A DNA stretch of 64,000 nucleotides from Rhodopseudomonas_A palustris_F (GCF_000013745.1 NC_007925.1:4526001-4590000); one strand, 5' to 3'. Counted from the first letter of the stretch, positions 1-8,389 are shown. Numbers and translations are program-made. Notes: generated by a model from the letters alone, not told the origin.

Positions 1-945
1 TCGGCGCGCGATCTCGGCATTCTCGCCCGCGCCATCATCCGCGACCTGCCGGAATACGAGTATTTCGTCCATATCCCGTCGATCCGTTTCGGCAAACGGG
101 TGACGCAGAATTTCAACCGGCTGATCGGCCGCTATCCCGGCGCCGACGGCTTCAAGACCGGCTTCATCTGCGCCTCCGGCTTCAACCTGGTGGCGTCGGC
201 GACCCGCGACGGCAAGCGGCTGATCGCGGTGGTGCTCGGCGCGCCGTCGTCGCAGGCCCGCGCGCTGAAAGCCGCGCAATTGCTGGAGCGCGGGTTTTCC
301 GCCAACCAGCTGACCTGGCTGCGCCCGGCGCTCGGCACCGTCGACAACCTGGCGCCGATCGACGCCGCACCGCCGAATTTGCGCGACGAGATGTGCGGGC
401 CGAAACGCAAGCGCCCGGCCAGCGATGAATCCGAGGAAGACAACATCGCCAGCGCGACCGGCGAGAGCGCCATGAGCTTCTTCAGCGCCGGGCTGCAGCC
501 GCCGGCCTTGCGGCCGGTGGATATGCTCGCCGCAGCCCCCGCACCGTCCGAGCCGATCGTGGTTTATACCGGGCCGAAGAAGACCGGCGCCGAACTGATC
601 GCCGCGGTCGCGGTCGAGGCGCAGAAGCAAACCCCGAAGCCGCGCGGCAAGAAAACCCTCGCCGCCAAGAAGCCGGATGGCGCCGCCGACGCCAAGGACA
701 GCAAATCAGCCGGTTCGGACGGCCGGGTGTCGCTGACCATCGATCCGAAAGCTGCGCCGAAGCCGGCGCATGCCGGCAAGCAGGTCCACGCCAAACCTGA
801 CGCGGCGGCGGTGAAGCCCGCCGAGAAGCCCGCCGCCTCGGCGACAGCCAAACCGGCCGCCAAGGATAAGCCGAAGGCGGCCAGCAAACCGACGCCGAAG
901 GCGAATACCACCGGCGACGCCAAGCCAGCCGACCCGAAGACCTAA
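1..945 (+). CDS. D-alanyl-D-alanine carboxypeptidase (peptidase S11), 3' part only
   Basis: The reading frame is open from the first base, so the 5' part of the gene lies outside the window. The visible part starts near the end of the penicillin-binding domain: 'GADGFKTGFICASG' at about 139-180 holds the KTG box that completes the S11 active site (the SxxK and SxN boxes would lie upstream). The enzyme trims the terminal D-Ala from peptidoglycan stem peptides in the periplasm. After residue about 200 of this fragment the protein becomes a long Lys/Ala/Pro-rich tail, low-complexity and probably disordered, which could contact the wall or membrane. Which paralogue (DacA, DacC or DacF type) cannot be decided without the N-terminus. 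Confidence 0.88.
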   Translation, partial: SARDLGILARAIIRDLPEYEYFVHIPSIRFGKRVTQNFNRLIGRYPGADGFKTGFICASGFNLVASATRDGKRLIAVVLGAPSSQARALKAAQLLERGFSANQLTWLRPALGTVDNLAPIDAAPPNLRDEMCGPKRKRPASDESEEDNIASATGESAMSFFSAGLQPPALRPVDMLAAAPAPSEPIVVYTGPKKTGAELIAAVAVEAQKQTPKPRGKKTLAAKKPDGAADAKDSKSAGSDGRVSLTIDPKAAPKPAHAGKQVHAKPDAAAVKPAEKPAASATAKPAAKDKPKAASKPTPKANTTGDAKPADPKT

Positions 946-1253
946 CTGACGCGGCGCATCTACCGCGGCGCACCAGCGTATTCCGCGGTTCGGAACGCGC
1001 TACCGCGACGCGTTCCGTCCGCCGGACTTCGTCGGCCCCCGCGCAAACCCCCTCGACTAACCGCTGCTTGCGTTCGGGCGCGGCTTTGCCCAATACTTCC
1101 CGCCAACAAGGCGCCCCGCGCAACAGCGGGGACCGCAGGTTTATGGCGATCGAACGCGCCCTGGCATTTTCAGGTGGATCTCGTTTGCATGGACATGGGC
1201 CTGGCAACCGATTGGAGCAGCGCGCTCCAAGGAAGGACTCGAGGGGAAACATC
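946..1253. other. Gene-free gap upstream of the acyl-CoA ligase
   Basis: About 308 bases between the carboxypeptidase stop and the ligase start. Nothing gene-like was recognised. An open frame runs back from the ligase to about 1068 but has no credible start or family match, so this is read as leader and promoter space. A purine-rich stretch near 1230-1249 supplies the ligase ribosome-binding site. Confidence 0.5.
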
Positions 1254-2939
1254 ATGGAGCGCATCTGGCTCAAGCATTATCCGCCCGGCGTGCCCGCGGA
1301 CATCGACGTCAACCAATACCCGTCGCTGGTCGACCTGCTGGAAGAGAGCTTCGCGAAATTTCGCGACCGCAAAGCCTTCATCTGTATGGACAAGGCGATC
1401 AGTTACGGCCAGCTCGACGAGATGTCGACGGCGCTCGGCGCTTATCTGCAAAGCAAGGGGTTGAAGCAGGGCGCGCGCGTCGCGGTGATGATGCCGAACG
1501 TGCTGCAATATCCGATCGCCACCGCCGCGGTGCTGCGCGCCGGCTTTGCCGTGGTCAACGTCAATCCGCTCTACACCCCGCGCGAGCTCGAACATCAGCT
1601 GAAGGATTCCGGCGCCGAGGCGATCATCGTGTTGGAGAACTTCGCCTCCACCGTCGAGCATGTGATCGCGCGCACCGGCGTGAAGCACGTCATCGTTGGC
1701 GCCATGGGCGACCTGCTCGGCTTCAAAGGCGTCATCGTCAACTTCGTGGTGCGCCGGGTCAAGAAAATGGTGCCGGCGTTCTCGCTGCCGAGCAAGGTGG
1801 CGTTCAACGACGCGCTGGCCGCAGGGCGCAGCCTCAAATTTGCCAAGCCGACAATCGGCCCGGACGACGTCGCCTTCCTGCAATATACCGGCGGCACTAC
1901 CGGCGTGTCGAAGGGCGCCACGCTGCTGCATCGCAACGTGGTCGCCAACGTGCTGCAGAACGACGCCTGGCTGCAGCCGGCGCTCACCAAACCGCCGCAT
2001 GTCGATCAGTTGTTCATCGTCTGCGCGCTGCCGCTGTATCATATCTTCGCGCTCACCGTCTGCTTCCTGCTGGCGATGCGCGCCGGCGGCGTCAACCTAT
2101 TGATCCCCAATCCGCGCGACATGAAGAGCTTCATCAAGGAATTGAAGAAGTATCAGGTCAACAGCTTCCCCGCGGTCAACACGCTGTACAACGGCCTGCT
2201 GCACGCCGAGGGGTTCGACCAGGTGGACTTCTCCAAGCTGAAAATTTCCAACGGCGGCGGCATGGCGGTGCAACGCCCGGTCGCCGAGCAGTGGAGCAAG
2301 CTCACCGGCTGCGGCATCGCCGAAGGCTACGGGCTGTCGGAAACCGCGCCGGTCCTGACCTGCAACCCGGCGACTATCGACAGCTTCACCGGATCGATCG
2401 GCCTGCCGCTGCCCTCGACCTATCTGTCGATCCGCGACGACGCCGGCAACGAATTGTCGCTCGGCCAGATCGGCGAGATCTGCGCCAAGGGTCCGCAAGT
2501 GATGGCCGGTTATTGGAACATGCCGGAGGAAACCGCGCTGGTGATGACCGAGGACGGTTACTTCCGCACCGGCGACATCGGGGTGATGAGTGAAGACGGC
2601 TCCACCAAGATCGTCGACCGCAAGAAGGACATGATCCTGGTGTCGGGCTTCAACGTCTATCCGAACGAGGTCGAGGAAGTCATCGCCACCCATCCCGGCG
2701 TGCTGGAATGCGCCGTGGTCGGCGTCCATGATTCGCGCAGCAACGAATCGGTGAAAGCCTTCGTGGTGAGGAAAGATCCCGAGGTGACCGCCGAAGAGAT
2801 CATCAAGTTCTGCCATACCCAGCTGACCAACTACAAAGTGCCGAAACAGATCGAATTCCGCACCGAACTGCCGAAGACCAATGTCGGCAAGATCCTGCGC
2901 CGGCAATTGCGCGACGAGAAGAAACAGGCCGCGGCGTAA
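1254..2939 (+). CDS. fadD: Long-chain fatty acid--CoA ligase
   Basis: A 561-residue AMP-forming acyl-CoA synthetase (ANL superfamily) that activates fatty acids with ATP and CoA before beta-oxidation or lipid incorporation. Motifs in order: the P-loop 'YTGGTTGVSKGAT' (about residues 210-222), the A5-type 'YGLSETAP' (about 357), the hinge 'DRKKDMILVSGFNVYP' (about 455-470) and the C-terminal 'GKILRR' with the catalytic Lys (about 544). Start chosen at the ATG of MERIWLKHYPPG, where homologues begin; the frame is open further upstream but without family similarity. A copy of the 135-bp palindromic repeat begins 22 bp after the stop. Chain-length preference cannot be read from the sequence. Confidence 0.93.
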   Translation: MERIWLKHYPPGVPADIDVNQYPSLVDLLEESFAKFRDRKAFICMDKAISYGQLDEMSTALGAYLQSKGLKQGARVAVMMPNVLQYPIATAAVLRAGFAVVNVNPLYTPRELEHQLKDSGAEAIIVLENFASTVEHVIARTGVKHVIVGAMGDLLGFKGVIVNFVVRRVKKMVPAFSLPSKVAFNDALAAGRSLKFAKPTIGPDDVAFLQYTGGTTGVSKGATLLHRNVVANVLQNDAWLQPALTKPPHVDQLFIVCALPLYHIFALTVCFLLAMRAGGVNLLIPNPRDMKSFIKELKKYQVNSFPAVNTLYNGLLHAEGFDQVDFSKLKISNGGGMAVQRPVAEQWSKLTGCGIAEGYGLSETAPVLTCNPATIDSFTGSIGLPLPSTYLSIRDDAGNELSLGQIGEICAKGPQVMAGYWNMPEETALVMTEDGYFRTGDIGVMSEDGSTKIVDRKKDMILVSGFNVYPNEVEEVIATHPGVLECAVVGVHDSRSNESVKAFVVRKDPEVTAEEIIKFCHTQLTNYKVPKQIEFRTELPKTNVGKILRRQLRDEKKQAAA

Positions 2940-2961
2940 GCCGAAACGCTCGATGATCAGC

Positions 2962-3096
2962 GTGCCCCGACAAAGCGCGGCGCGCCGCGCTTGCGGCGTG
3001 GCGCGCCACGCTTTGTCCGGGGCCGTTGCGGAACGCGGCGCTTGCAACGGTCCCGGCTCGCGGTGCAGCCAAGGCGCTGCGCCGCGTCCGGGACAC
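2962..3096 (+). repeat. 135-bp palindromic intergenic repeat, copy A
   Basis: Begins GTGCCCCGAC and ends GTCCGGGACAC, with the internal inverted pair CCGGGGCCGT / ACGGTCCCGG and a G+C-rich hairpin in each arm. It starts 22 bp after the acyl-CoA ligase stop. Copies B and C (3735, 25599) are in the same orientation; D and E (37293, 62263) are reverse-complemented. This is the only copy that does not lie between converging genes. Known REP-like elements are often intergenic and can stabilise 3' ends; that role here is inference. Confidence 0.85.
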
Positions 3097-3230
3097 CGGA
3101 CTTCAGCGGCGCAGCCATTCCACCGCCGCAACGCGACCTCCCGACCGTGATCGTCGCGTCACCGCCGCGGAATATTGTCACGCTGGCGGATGCCGACTAA
3201 ACCACTCGTCCATCCAAGGAGAGACTGATC

Positions 3231-3716
3231 ATGACCATCAAGGTTGGCGACCAATTGCCCGAGGCCAAGTTTCGCGTGATGAGCGAGGAAGGTCCGCAGG
3301 TGAAGACCACCGAGGACATCTTCAAGGGCAAGAAAGTCGCGGTGTTCGCGGTGCCCGGCGCTTACACCGGAACCTGCCACAAGATGCATCTGCCGAGCAT
3401 CTTCCTCAACGCCTACGCGATCAAGGACAAAGGCGTCGACACCATCGCCATCGTCTCGGTCAACGACGCCTTCGTGATGGGCGCCTGGAAACGCGACACC
3501 GACCTGCGCAACGAAGCGACCTTTCTGGCCGACGGCAATGCCGAGTTCACCAAGGCGATCGGCATGGAACTCGACGCCTCGGGCAACGGGCTCGGCATCC
3601 GCTCGCATCGCTACTCGATGCTGGTCGAGGACGGCGTGGTGAAGACACTCAACCTCGAGCCGAACCCCGGCAAGGTCGAAGTCTCCGGCGGCGATACGCT
3701 GCTCGAGCAGCTGTGA
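3231..3716 (+). CDS. Peroxiredoxin (Prx5-like, AhpC/TSA family)
   Basis: A 161-residue thiol peroxidase that reduces H2O2 and organic hydroperoxides. The peroxidatic Cys49 lies in 'PGAYTGTCHKMHLPS', the Prx5 form of the PxxxT/SxxC motif. The size and the 'KVAVFAVPGAYTGTC' lead-in are typical of the bacterial Prx5/PMP20 group, which uses glutathione or glutaredoxin as reductant. The start is set by AAGGAGA 7-8 bp upstream of the ATG. The gene is flanked on both sides by direct copies of the 135-bp repeat (A and B). The convergent neighbours rnhA-thrB-ispH commonly sit beside a peroxiredoxin in Rhizobiales (recalled, not checked). Confidence 0.92.
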   Translation: MTIKVGDQLPEAKFRVMSEEGPQVKTTEDIFKGKKVAVFAVPGAYTGTCHKMHLPSIFLNAYAIKDKGVDTIAIVSVNDAFVMGAWKRDTDLRNEATFLADGNAEFTKAIGMELDASGNGLGIRSHRYSMLVEDGVVKTLNLEPNPGKVEVSGGDTLLEQL

Positions 3717-3734
3717 GCTAGTCTAAGATAATCG

Positions 3735-3869
3735 GTGCCCCGGACAAAGCGCGGCGCGCCGCATTTGCGGCGCGGTGCGCTGCAGATCCGGGGCCGTTAC
3801 GGACCGAAGCGCTTGGAACGGTCCCGGCTCACGGCGCAGCGCCAAGGCGCTGCTCCGCGTCCGGGACAC
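3735..3869 (+). repeat. 135-bp palindromic intergenic repeat, copy B
   Basis: Same orientation as copy A. It starts 18 bp after the peroxiredoxin stop and ends 4 bp before the rnhA stop codon on the other strand, so it fills the convergent gap almost exactly. The left-arm hairpin is rich in GCGC/GCCG; the right-arm hairpin is GCAGCGCC-AA-GGCGCTGC. Confidence 0.88.
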
Positions 3870-3873
3870 GGTG

Positions 3874-4335
3874 TCAGCCGATCTTCGATTTCAACTTGTG
3901 CTCGATCAGGCCGTCGCGGGCCAGTTGATCGGCGCGTTCGTTCTCGTCGTGGCCGGCGTGGCCTTTGACCCAATGCCAGCGCAAGTCGTGCTGTTTCAAC
4001 GCGGCGTCGAGCCGCTGCCACAGGTCGACGTTCTTCACCGGCTTCTTGTCGGCGGTCTTCCAGCCGTTGCGCTTCCAATTGTGAATCCAGGCGGTGATGC
4101 CTTGGCGGACATATTGGCTGTCGGTGTAGAGGTCGACCGTGCACGGCTTGGTCAAGGCTTCGAGCGCCGAGATCGCCGCCAGCAATTCCATGCGGTTGTT
4201 GGTGGTGTGGGTTTCGCCGCCTTTGAGTTGTTTTTCGATCTCGCCGAATTTCAGGATCGCGCCCCAGCCCCCCGGCCCCGGGTTGCCGGAGCAGGCGCCG
4301 TCGGTGTGCACCCGGACCGCCGGAAGCGCGCTCAC
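3874..4335 (-). CDS. rnhA: Ribonuclease HI
   Basis: A 153-residue RNase HI that cuts the RNA strand of RNA:DNA hybrids (primers, R-loops) in the cytoplasm. The DEDD active site is complete: Asp12 in 'TDGACSGNPGPGGW', Glu50 in 'NNRMELLAA', Asp72 in 'YTDSQYV' and Asp136 in 'NERADQLAR', with the catalytic-loop His126 in 'VKGHAGH'. Length matches E. coli RNase HI (155). The start is GTG at 4335; its GTGA overlaps the thrB stop by 4 bp, so rnhA is very likely translationally coupled to thrB in an ispH-thrB-rnhA operon. Confidence 0.96.
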   Translation of the reverse strand: MSALPAVRVHTDGACSGNPGPGGWGAILKFGEIEKQLKGGETHTTNNRMELLAAISALEALTKPCTVDLYTDSQYVRQGITAWIHNWKRNGWKTADKKPVKNVDLWQRLDAALKQHDLRWHWVKGHAGHDENERADQLARDGLIEHKLKSKIG

Positions 4336-5312
4336 GCCACCACCCCCGAGGCGGTGACGCCGTAGTCGCGGATGCTATCGACGCTCTGGTGGAAGCGCAG
4401 CTTGCGGGCGTATTCCAGCGGATCCTTCGGCCGCACCAAGGCGCCGGCCGGCACGTTCAGCGAATCCACCAGCCGCGTCAGCAAAAAGCGCAACGCCGCG
4501 CCGCGCGCCAACAGCGGCAGCGCGTCTTCTTCTGAAGTGGTCAGCGGCCGCTCGCGACCGTAGCCGCCGAGAAAGGCGCGCGCCTTGGTGACGTTGAAGG
4601 AATGATCCGGCTCGAAGCACCAGGCGTTCAGGCAGATCGCCACGTCGTAGGCCAGGATGTCGTTGCAGGCGAACGGAAAGTCGATGATGCCGGACAGCGT
4701 GTCGCCGAGGAAGAAGGCGTTGTCGGGAAACAGATCGGCATGGATCACGCCGTCCGGCAGCTGCTTCGGCCAGGCGTGTTCGAGATAGTCCAGTTCGGCG
4801 TGCAGCAGCGCGTGCAGCCCGTGCTGCAACGGGTCGGCGCCGGCGGCGGACTGTTCGAACAGCGCCCGCCATCCACCCACTGACAATGGATTGGCGCGGC
4901 GCAGCGGAAAATCCTGTCCGGCCAGATGCAGCCTGGCGAGCCCCTCGCCGACCGCGGCGCATTGCGCGACGTTGGGCCGGCGCGGCCACACCCCTTCGAG
5001 GAAATTGATGATCGCCGCCGGCCGCCCCATCAGGGTGCCGAACACCGCGCCGCCGCGGTTCTTCTCCGGCTGCGGGCAACGGATGCCGCGCTCGGCCAGA
5101 TGGCTCATCAGCGTCAGGAAATACGGCAGGTCCTCGCTGGCGACGCGCTTTTCGTACAGCGTCAGGATGAACGAGCCCTTCGAGGTGTGCAGCAGATAGT
5201 TGGAGTTCTCGACGCCTTCGGCGATGCCCTTGTAGGACAACAGCTCGCCGATGTCGTAGCCGCGCAAAAACTCCGCCAGCTCCTCGGCGGCGACGTCGGT
5301 ATAGACCGCCAT
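4332..5312 (-). CDS. thrB: Homoserine kinase (APH-fold type)
   Basis: A 326-residue homoserine kinase of the aminoglycoside-phosphotransferase fold, the form common in Rhizobiales and pseudomonads and unlike the GHMP ThrB of enterics. It makes O-phospho-homoserine for threonine synthesis. Visible signatures: 'GVENSNYLL' near the N-terminus, catalytic-loop 'GVIHADLFPDNAFF' (about residues 187-200) and metal-binding 'GIIDFPFACND' about 13 residues later. It begins 1 bp after the ispH stop and overlaps rnhA by 4 bp. The order ispH-thrB-rnhA supports the assignment over an antibiotic phosphotransferase. Confidence 0.94.
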   Translation of the reverse strand: MAVYTDVAAEELAEFLRGYDIGELLSYKGIAEGVENSNYLLHTSKGSFILTLYEKRVASEDLPYFLTLMSHLAERGIRCPQPEKNRGGAVFGTLMGRPAAIINFLEGVWPRRPNVAQCAAVGEGLARLHLAGQDFPLRRANPLSVGGWRALFEQSAAGADPLQHGLHALLHAELDYLEHAWPKQLPDGVIHADLFPDNAFFLGDTLSGIIDFPFACNDILAYDVAICLNAWCFEPDHSFNVTKARAFLGGYGRERPLTTSEEDALPLLARGAALRFLLTRLVDSLNVPAGALVRPKDPLEYARKLRFHQSVDSIRDYGVTASGVVA

Positions 5313-5313
5313 G

Positions 5314-6276
5314 CTACTCGGCCGCGTCGGGCCGCAGCGCGCGCGGCAGCGGGAAGAACTCGTTCTCTTCCGCAGCCGACACCGTCTCGACGCGCAGTTC
5401 GTAATGTTCGGCGAACGCGCCCATGATCTCCTCGACGATGACCTCGGGGGCGGAGGCCCCGGCGGTGAGGCCGAGGCTGGTGATGCCCTGGAACAGCGTC
5501 CAGTCGATGTCGTCGGCGCGCTGCGCCAAAACCGCGATCTTGCAGCCTTCGCGCTCGGCGACCTCGCGCAGGCGCTGCGAATTCGAGGAATTCGGCGCGC
5601 CGACCACGATCATGGCGTCGACGATCGGCGCCACCTTCTTCACCGCCGCCTGGCGGTTGGTGGTGGCGTAGCAGATGTCTTCCTTGTGCGGCCCGGAGAT
5701 GTTGGGAAAACGCTCGCGCAGGATCGCCACGATGCCCGCGGTGTCGTCGATCGACAGCGTGGTCTGGGTGACGAAAGCCAGGTTGTCGGGGTCCTTCGGC
5801 TGATAGGCAGCGGCGTCCGCCGCGGTTTCGATCAGCGACACCGCGCCGGCCGGCAACTGGCCGAGCGTGCCGACCACTTCCGGATGGTGCGAATGCCCGA
5901 TCAGCAGAATCTCGCGACCGCGCTTGAAATGGATTGCCGCCTCGCGGTGCACCTTGGTGACCAAGGGACAGGTGGCGTCGAGCGAGAAGAAATTGCGCTG
6001 CAGCGATTCGGCGGGAACCGATTTCGGCACGCCATGGGCGGAAAACACCACCGGGGCCTGGGTGTTGGGGATTTCCGCCAGTTCCTCGACGAAGATCGCG
6101 CCCTTGGCGCGCAGGCTGTCGACGACGTAGCGGTTGTGCACGATTTCGTGGCGGACATAGACCGGGGCGCCATACAACGCCAGCGCCCGTTCCACGGTGT
6201 CGATCGCCCGCACCACGCCGGCGCAGAACCCGCGCGGCGAGCAAAGCAGGATTTTCAGGGGCGGTTTAGACTGCAT
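5314..6276 (-). CDS. ispH: 4-hydroxy-3-methylbut-2-enyl diphosphate reductase
   Basis: A 320-residue [4Fe-4S] enzyme for the last step of the MEP isoprenoid pathway, making IPP and DMAPP from HMBPP. The three cluster ligands are present: Cys18 in 'PRGFCAGV', Cys103 in 'DATCPLV' and Cys202 in 'EDICYATTNRQ'. 'GHSHHPEV' (about 127-134) and 'GAPNSSNSQRL' are also family hallmarks, and 'SLGLTAGASAPE' closes the active site. It is the first gene of the ispH-thrB-rnhA operon and is divergent from trcR, sharing a 244-bp intergenic region with it. In photosynthetic bacteria it feeds carotenoid and bacteriochlorophyll side-chain synthesis (family knowledge). Confidence 0.96.
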   Translation of the reverse strand: MQSKPPLKILLCSPRGFCAGVVRAIDTVERALALYGAPVYVRHEIVHNRYVVDSLRAKGAIFVEELAEIPNTQAPVVFSAHGVPKSVPAESLQRNFFSLDATCPLVTKVHREAAIHFKRGREILLIGHSHHPEVVGTLGQLPAGAVSLIETAADAAAYQPKDPDNLAFVTQTTLSIDDTAGIVAILRERFPNISGPHKEDICYATTNRQAAVKKVAPIVDAMIVVGAPNSSNSQRLREVAEREGCKIAVLAQRADDIDWTLFQGITSLGLTAGASAPEVIVEEIMGAFAEHYELRVETVSAAEENEFFPLPRALRPDAAE

Positions 6277-6520
6277 CTGATCGATCCGGGGCTGATTTTA
6301 CCGCACCATAGGATCGGCCGCGGTCGCCGCCAATTGGCGTTTCGGGTAAGACATGAATGACCAGCACTTGGGGCGGCTTTGCGGCGCTGTCAAGGGCGAA
6401 CAGCAGGCCATTGCGCGAGTCCCCCGCTGAGGCTTATATAGGCCGGAATTCCCGTCATCGCTGATGACCCGACGGCTTCGCCTCCGAAAAGAGGTGGGCG
6501 AAGCGCAAAGGAGATGTGCC

Positions 6521-7222
6521 ATGAGCAACGCGCCGTTGATGCCGAAGGCAACCGCCGTCTGGCTGGTCGACAATACCGCGCTGTCGTTCGACCAGGTCGC
6601 CGACTTCACCAAGATGCATCCGCTGGAGATCCGCGCCATCGCCGACGGCGACGCCGCCCAGGGCATCAAGGGCATGGACCCGATTTCCACCGGCCAGCTC
6701 ACCCGCGACGAGATCGCCAAGGGCGAGAACGACCCGGATTACCGGCTGAAGCTCGGCGAAAGCCGGGTGGCGCTGCCGCCCGCCGCCAAGAAAAAGGGCC
6801 CGCGCTACACCCCGGTGTCGCGTCGTCATGAGCGGCCCTCCGCGATCCTGTGGCTGGTGCGCAACCATCCCGAGCTGAAGGACGCGCAGATCATGCGCCT
6901 GGTCGGCACCACCAAGACCACCATCGCCTCGATCCGCGACCGCACCCATTGGAACGCCTCGACGCTGACCCCGATGGACCCGGTGACGCTCGGGTTGTGC
7001 TCGCAGATCGAGCTCGACTTCGAGGTGCAGCGCGCCGCCAAGGAAAAGCCCACCGACCAGGCCTATGGCGGCGCCACGCTGCTGCCGGCCTCGGAGACCA
7101 CCCGCAAGGACGCCGAACAGGACAGCGACGAGAAGAGCAGCGACGATCTCGACGTCGACGCGGTGTTCGCCAAGCTGAAGACCATCGGCGGCAAGAAGCC
7201 CGAGGACGAAGACGAGGAATAG
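6521..7222 (+). CDS. trcR: Cell-cycle transcriptional regulator TrcR (DUF1013)
   Basis: A 233-residue protein with two predicted helix-turn-helix units, about residues 10-45 ('WLVDNTALSFDQVADFTKM') and 105-143 ('ILWLVRNHPELKDAQIMRLV' followed by 'TTKTTIASIRDRTHW'), then an acidic Asp/Glu/Lys tail. This is the DUF1013 family, restricted to Alphaproteobacteria; the Caulobacter member is annotated as the cell-cycle regulator TrcR. The start is the ATG preceded by AAGGAGA at 6508-6514, which excludes the longer open frame from 6464. It is divergent from ispH. The direct targets here are unknown. Confidence 0.87.
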   Translation: MSNAPLMPKATAVWLVDNTALSFDQVADFTKMHPLEIRAIADGDAAQGIKGMDPISTGQLTRDEIAKGENDPDYRLKLGESRVALPPAAKKKGPRYTPVSRRHERPSAILWLVRNHPELKDAQIMRLVGTTKTTIASIRDRTHWNASTLTPMDPVTLGLCSQIELDFEVQRAAKEKPTDQAYGGATLLPASETTRKDAEQDSDEKSSDDLDVDAVFAKLKTIGGKKPEDEDEE

Positions 7223-7284
7223 GCGCTTCGTCACCTGTAGCTGCTCCAATCGCACGCGACTGAGCGAGATGCGGCCACAAATAA

Positions 7285-7349
7285 CCTCTCCCCGCTCTGC
7301 GGGGAGAGGTCGACCCGGCGGAGCGCCTGCGTAGCCGGGTCGGGTGAGG
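7285..7349. repeat. CTCTCCCC/GGGGAGAG dispersed palindrome
   Basis: Starts with the hairpin CTCTCCCC-GCTCT-like loop-GGGGAGAG and runs into GACCCGGCGGAGCGCC and GGGTCGGGTGAGG. The same family, in varied form, lies at 7527-7564 (opposite orientation), 42871-42918, 42959-43034, 52223-52259 and 52362-52399. It occupies the 378-bp gene-free stretch after trcR, which also holds a REP pair; no gene was seen there. Confidence 0.7.
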
Positions 7350-7361
7350 TAGCGAGCGTAG

Positions 7362-7442
7362 CCCGGATGAGCGAAGCGACATCCGGGATGATGGTTATGG
7401 ATGCCTCATGGTCCCGCATATCGCTTCGCTCATGCGGGCTAC
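7362..7442. repeat. Head-to-head REP pair
   Basis: Two inverted REP hairpins. The first (7362-7387) has stem CCCGGAT...ATCCGGG around GAGCGAAGCGAC. The second (7413-7442) has stem CCCGCAT...ATGCGGG around ATCGCTTCGCTC and ends in GGGCTAC. The loop core GCGAAGCGA / TCGCTTCGC is shared with the REPs around the RAYT gene 1.1-2 kb downstream. Confidence 0.8.
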
Positions 7443-7526
7443 GACTACGACGCGCCGTCTTCCTGACCACTTCAAGACTCCTCCTGCCCCGATCGGCGCG
7501 GCCGCGCTGAACCGCACGGCCATGCC

Positions 7527-7564
7527 CCTCACCCCACCCCTCTCCCCGCAAGCGCGGGGCGAGC
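7527..7564. repeat. CTCTCCCC/GGGGAGAG dispersed palindrome, inverted copy
   Basis: CCTCACCCCACCCCTCTCCCC followed by a short loop and GCGGGGCGAG. It is in inverse orientation to the copy at 7285-7349, so the two bracket the REP pair. It lies just past the 3' end of the convergent hypothetical gene at 7601-7918. Confidence 0.6.
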
Positions 7565-7600
7565 GAGCAGGCTGCCGTCGCCGCGGCGCTGCGGCCCACG

Positions 7601-7918
7601 TCACTCCCTCTCTTGCTCGGCGCGGTCCTGATAGAACTGCAGCATGCCGTCGACCGCGATGTATTCGTCGAGCTCGGGCAGCACCGGCCGGCGCAGCATC
7701 GCCAGACACGCGAAGCTGTCGCTGACGCAGGCCCGGGCGCGCTTGCAGGCTTTCATGCGGCAGCGCCGCGGGCCGCCGGAATGCACCGCCATGCCGCGGC
7801 GCACCGCGCGCAGGCACTGCTCATAGAGCGGATCGGGCGCCGCGGCCGCGGCCTGTTCGGCGAGCCGCTGGGCGCGCATCGCGGCGGTCTCGAAGCGTTT
7901 CGGCGGACGTCGTGTCAT
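7601..7918 (-). CDS. Cys-rich small hypothetical protein
   Basis: Not recognised. A 105-residue product with a basic, Ala-rich helical N-terminus ('MTRRPPKRFETAAMRAQRLAE') and a central cysteine run: Cys in 'YEQCLRAV', then 'RRCRMKACKRARACVSDSFAC'. Five closely spaced Cys suggest metal binding or redox chemistry, but the spacing fits no zinc-finger class I know. AAAGGAC about 8 bp before the ATG supports the start. The upstream 100 bp follow the terminator of the candidate structured RNA at 8017-8384, which is on the same strand, so that RNA could act in cis on this gene. Confidence 0.6.
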   Translation of the reverse strand: MTRRPPKRFETAAMRAQRLAEQAAAAAPDPLYEQCLRAVRRGMAVHSGGPRRCRMKACKRARACVSDSFACLAMLRRPVLPELDEYIAVDGMLQFYQDRAEQERE

Positions 7919-8016
7919 GGCGGGTCCTTTCGCGTGGCGGTGATGAGCGGATGGCTGCGGGCATGCCGCCGCGTTCGGCGCAGCGCCGCTGGATCGAAAC
8001 TGGTGATGGCTTTTCT

Positions 8017-8036
8017 AAAAACTCCCAGCGAGGGAG
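8017..8036 (-). terminator. Hairpin with U5, end of the candidate ncRNA
   Basis: On the minus strand, CTCCC-TCGCT-GGGAG is followed directly by TTTTT. The 5-bp stem is short but lies right behind the GCGCC/GGCGC hairpin. It is about 100 bp before the start of the 7601-7918 gene, so it could also work as an attenuator for that gene. Confidence 0.5.
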
Positions 8037-8384
8037 GCGGAGCGCCGAAAGGCGCGCCTTGTTAGTTGGGCCGCGACGCGACCGCCTCGGCGATCGGCGG
8101 CGCGGCAACGCCTTTCGACGCTCCGCCGCGGCGACTTTTCGCTCCAGGGCCGTGCTTCCGGGTGCAGGCGCGATGCACTCCGCACCGCCGATCCCGGCGG
8201 TTTCCCGCCGTTCACCTGCACCGCGTCCAGCCAACCAGCAAGTGGCAGACTCTCCTAGTGGAGCCGGACGGCGACCTCGAGCGTCCCGAGTGCGCAAGGA
8301 GACGTCCTCCCCGCGCCCGCAGGCGCCGCATCCCGCCCCGCGCCTCGAAGCGTCCTAGGAAACGCCCCTCGATGAGGTGGGATG
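8017..8384 (-). ncRNA. Candidate structured non-coding RNA with own promoter and terminator
   Basis: A gene-free stretch on the minus strand bounded by a near-consensus promoter (8390-8417) and a hairpin with five U (8017-8036), giving an RNA of about 370 nt. Hairpins readable on the minus strand include GGCGG-GAAA-CCGCC (8196-8209), which lies inside a long stem GGTGCAGG/CCTGCACC (8215-8222 with 8161-8168); CTCC-ACTA-GGAG (8252-8263); GGAG-GACGT-CTCC (8298-8310); GCGT/ACGC (8350-8365); and GCGCC-UUUC-GGCGC (8042-8055). CGAGGG near the 5' end can pair with CCCTCG near the 3' end. The conserved GAGGAAAGTCC of RNase P RNA, the tag frame of tmRNA and the SRP GGAAG loop context were looked for and not found. 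The identity is unknown. The 5' end is inferred. Confidence 0.55.
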
Positions 8385-8389
8385 GCGGG

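Noticed and set aside
8017..8384. RNase P RNA, tmRNA, SRP RNA or 6S RNA as identity of the structured RNA
   Set aside because: I searched both strands for the RNase P GAGGAAAGTCC block, the tmRNA tag start GCxAACGACAA and D-loop GGATTCGAC, and the SRP GGAAGGAAGCAG segment; none is present. 6S RNA is normally half this length. The RNA is left unassigned.
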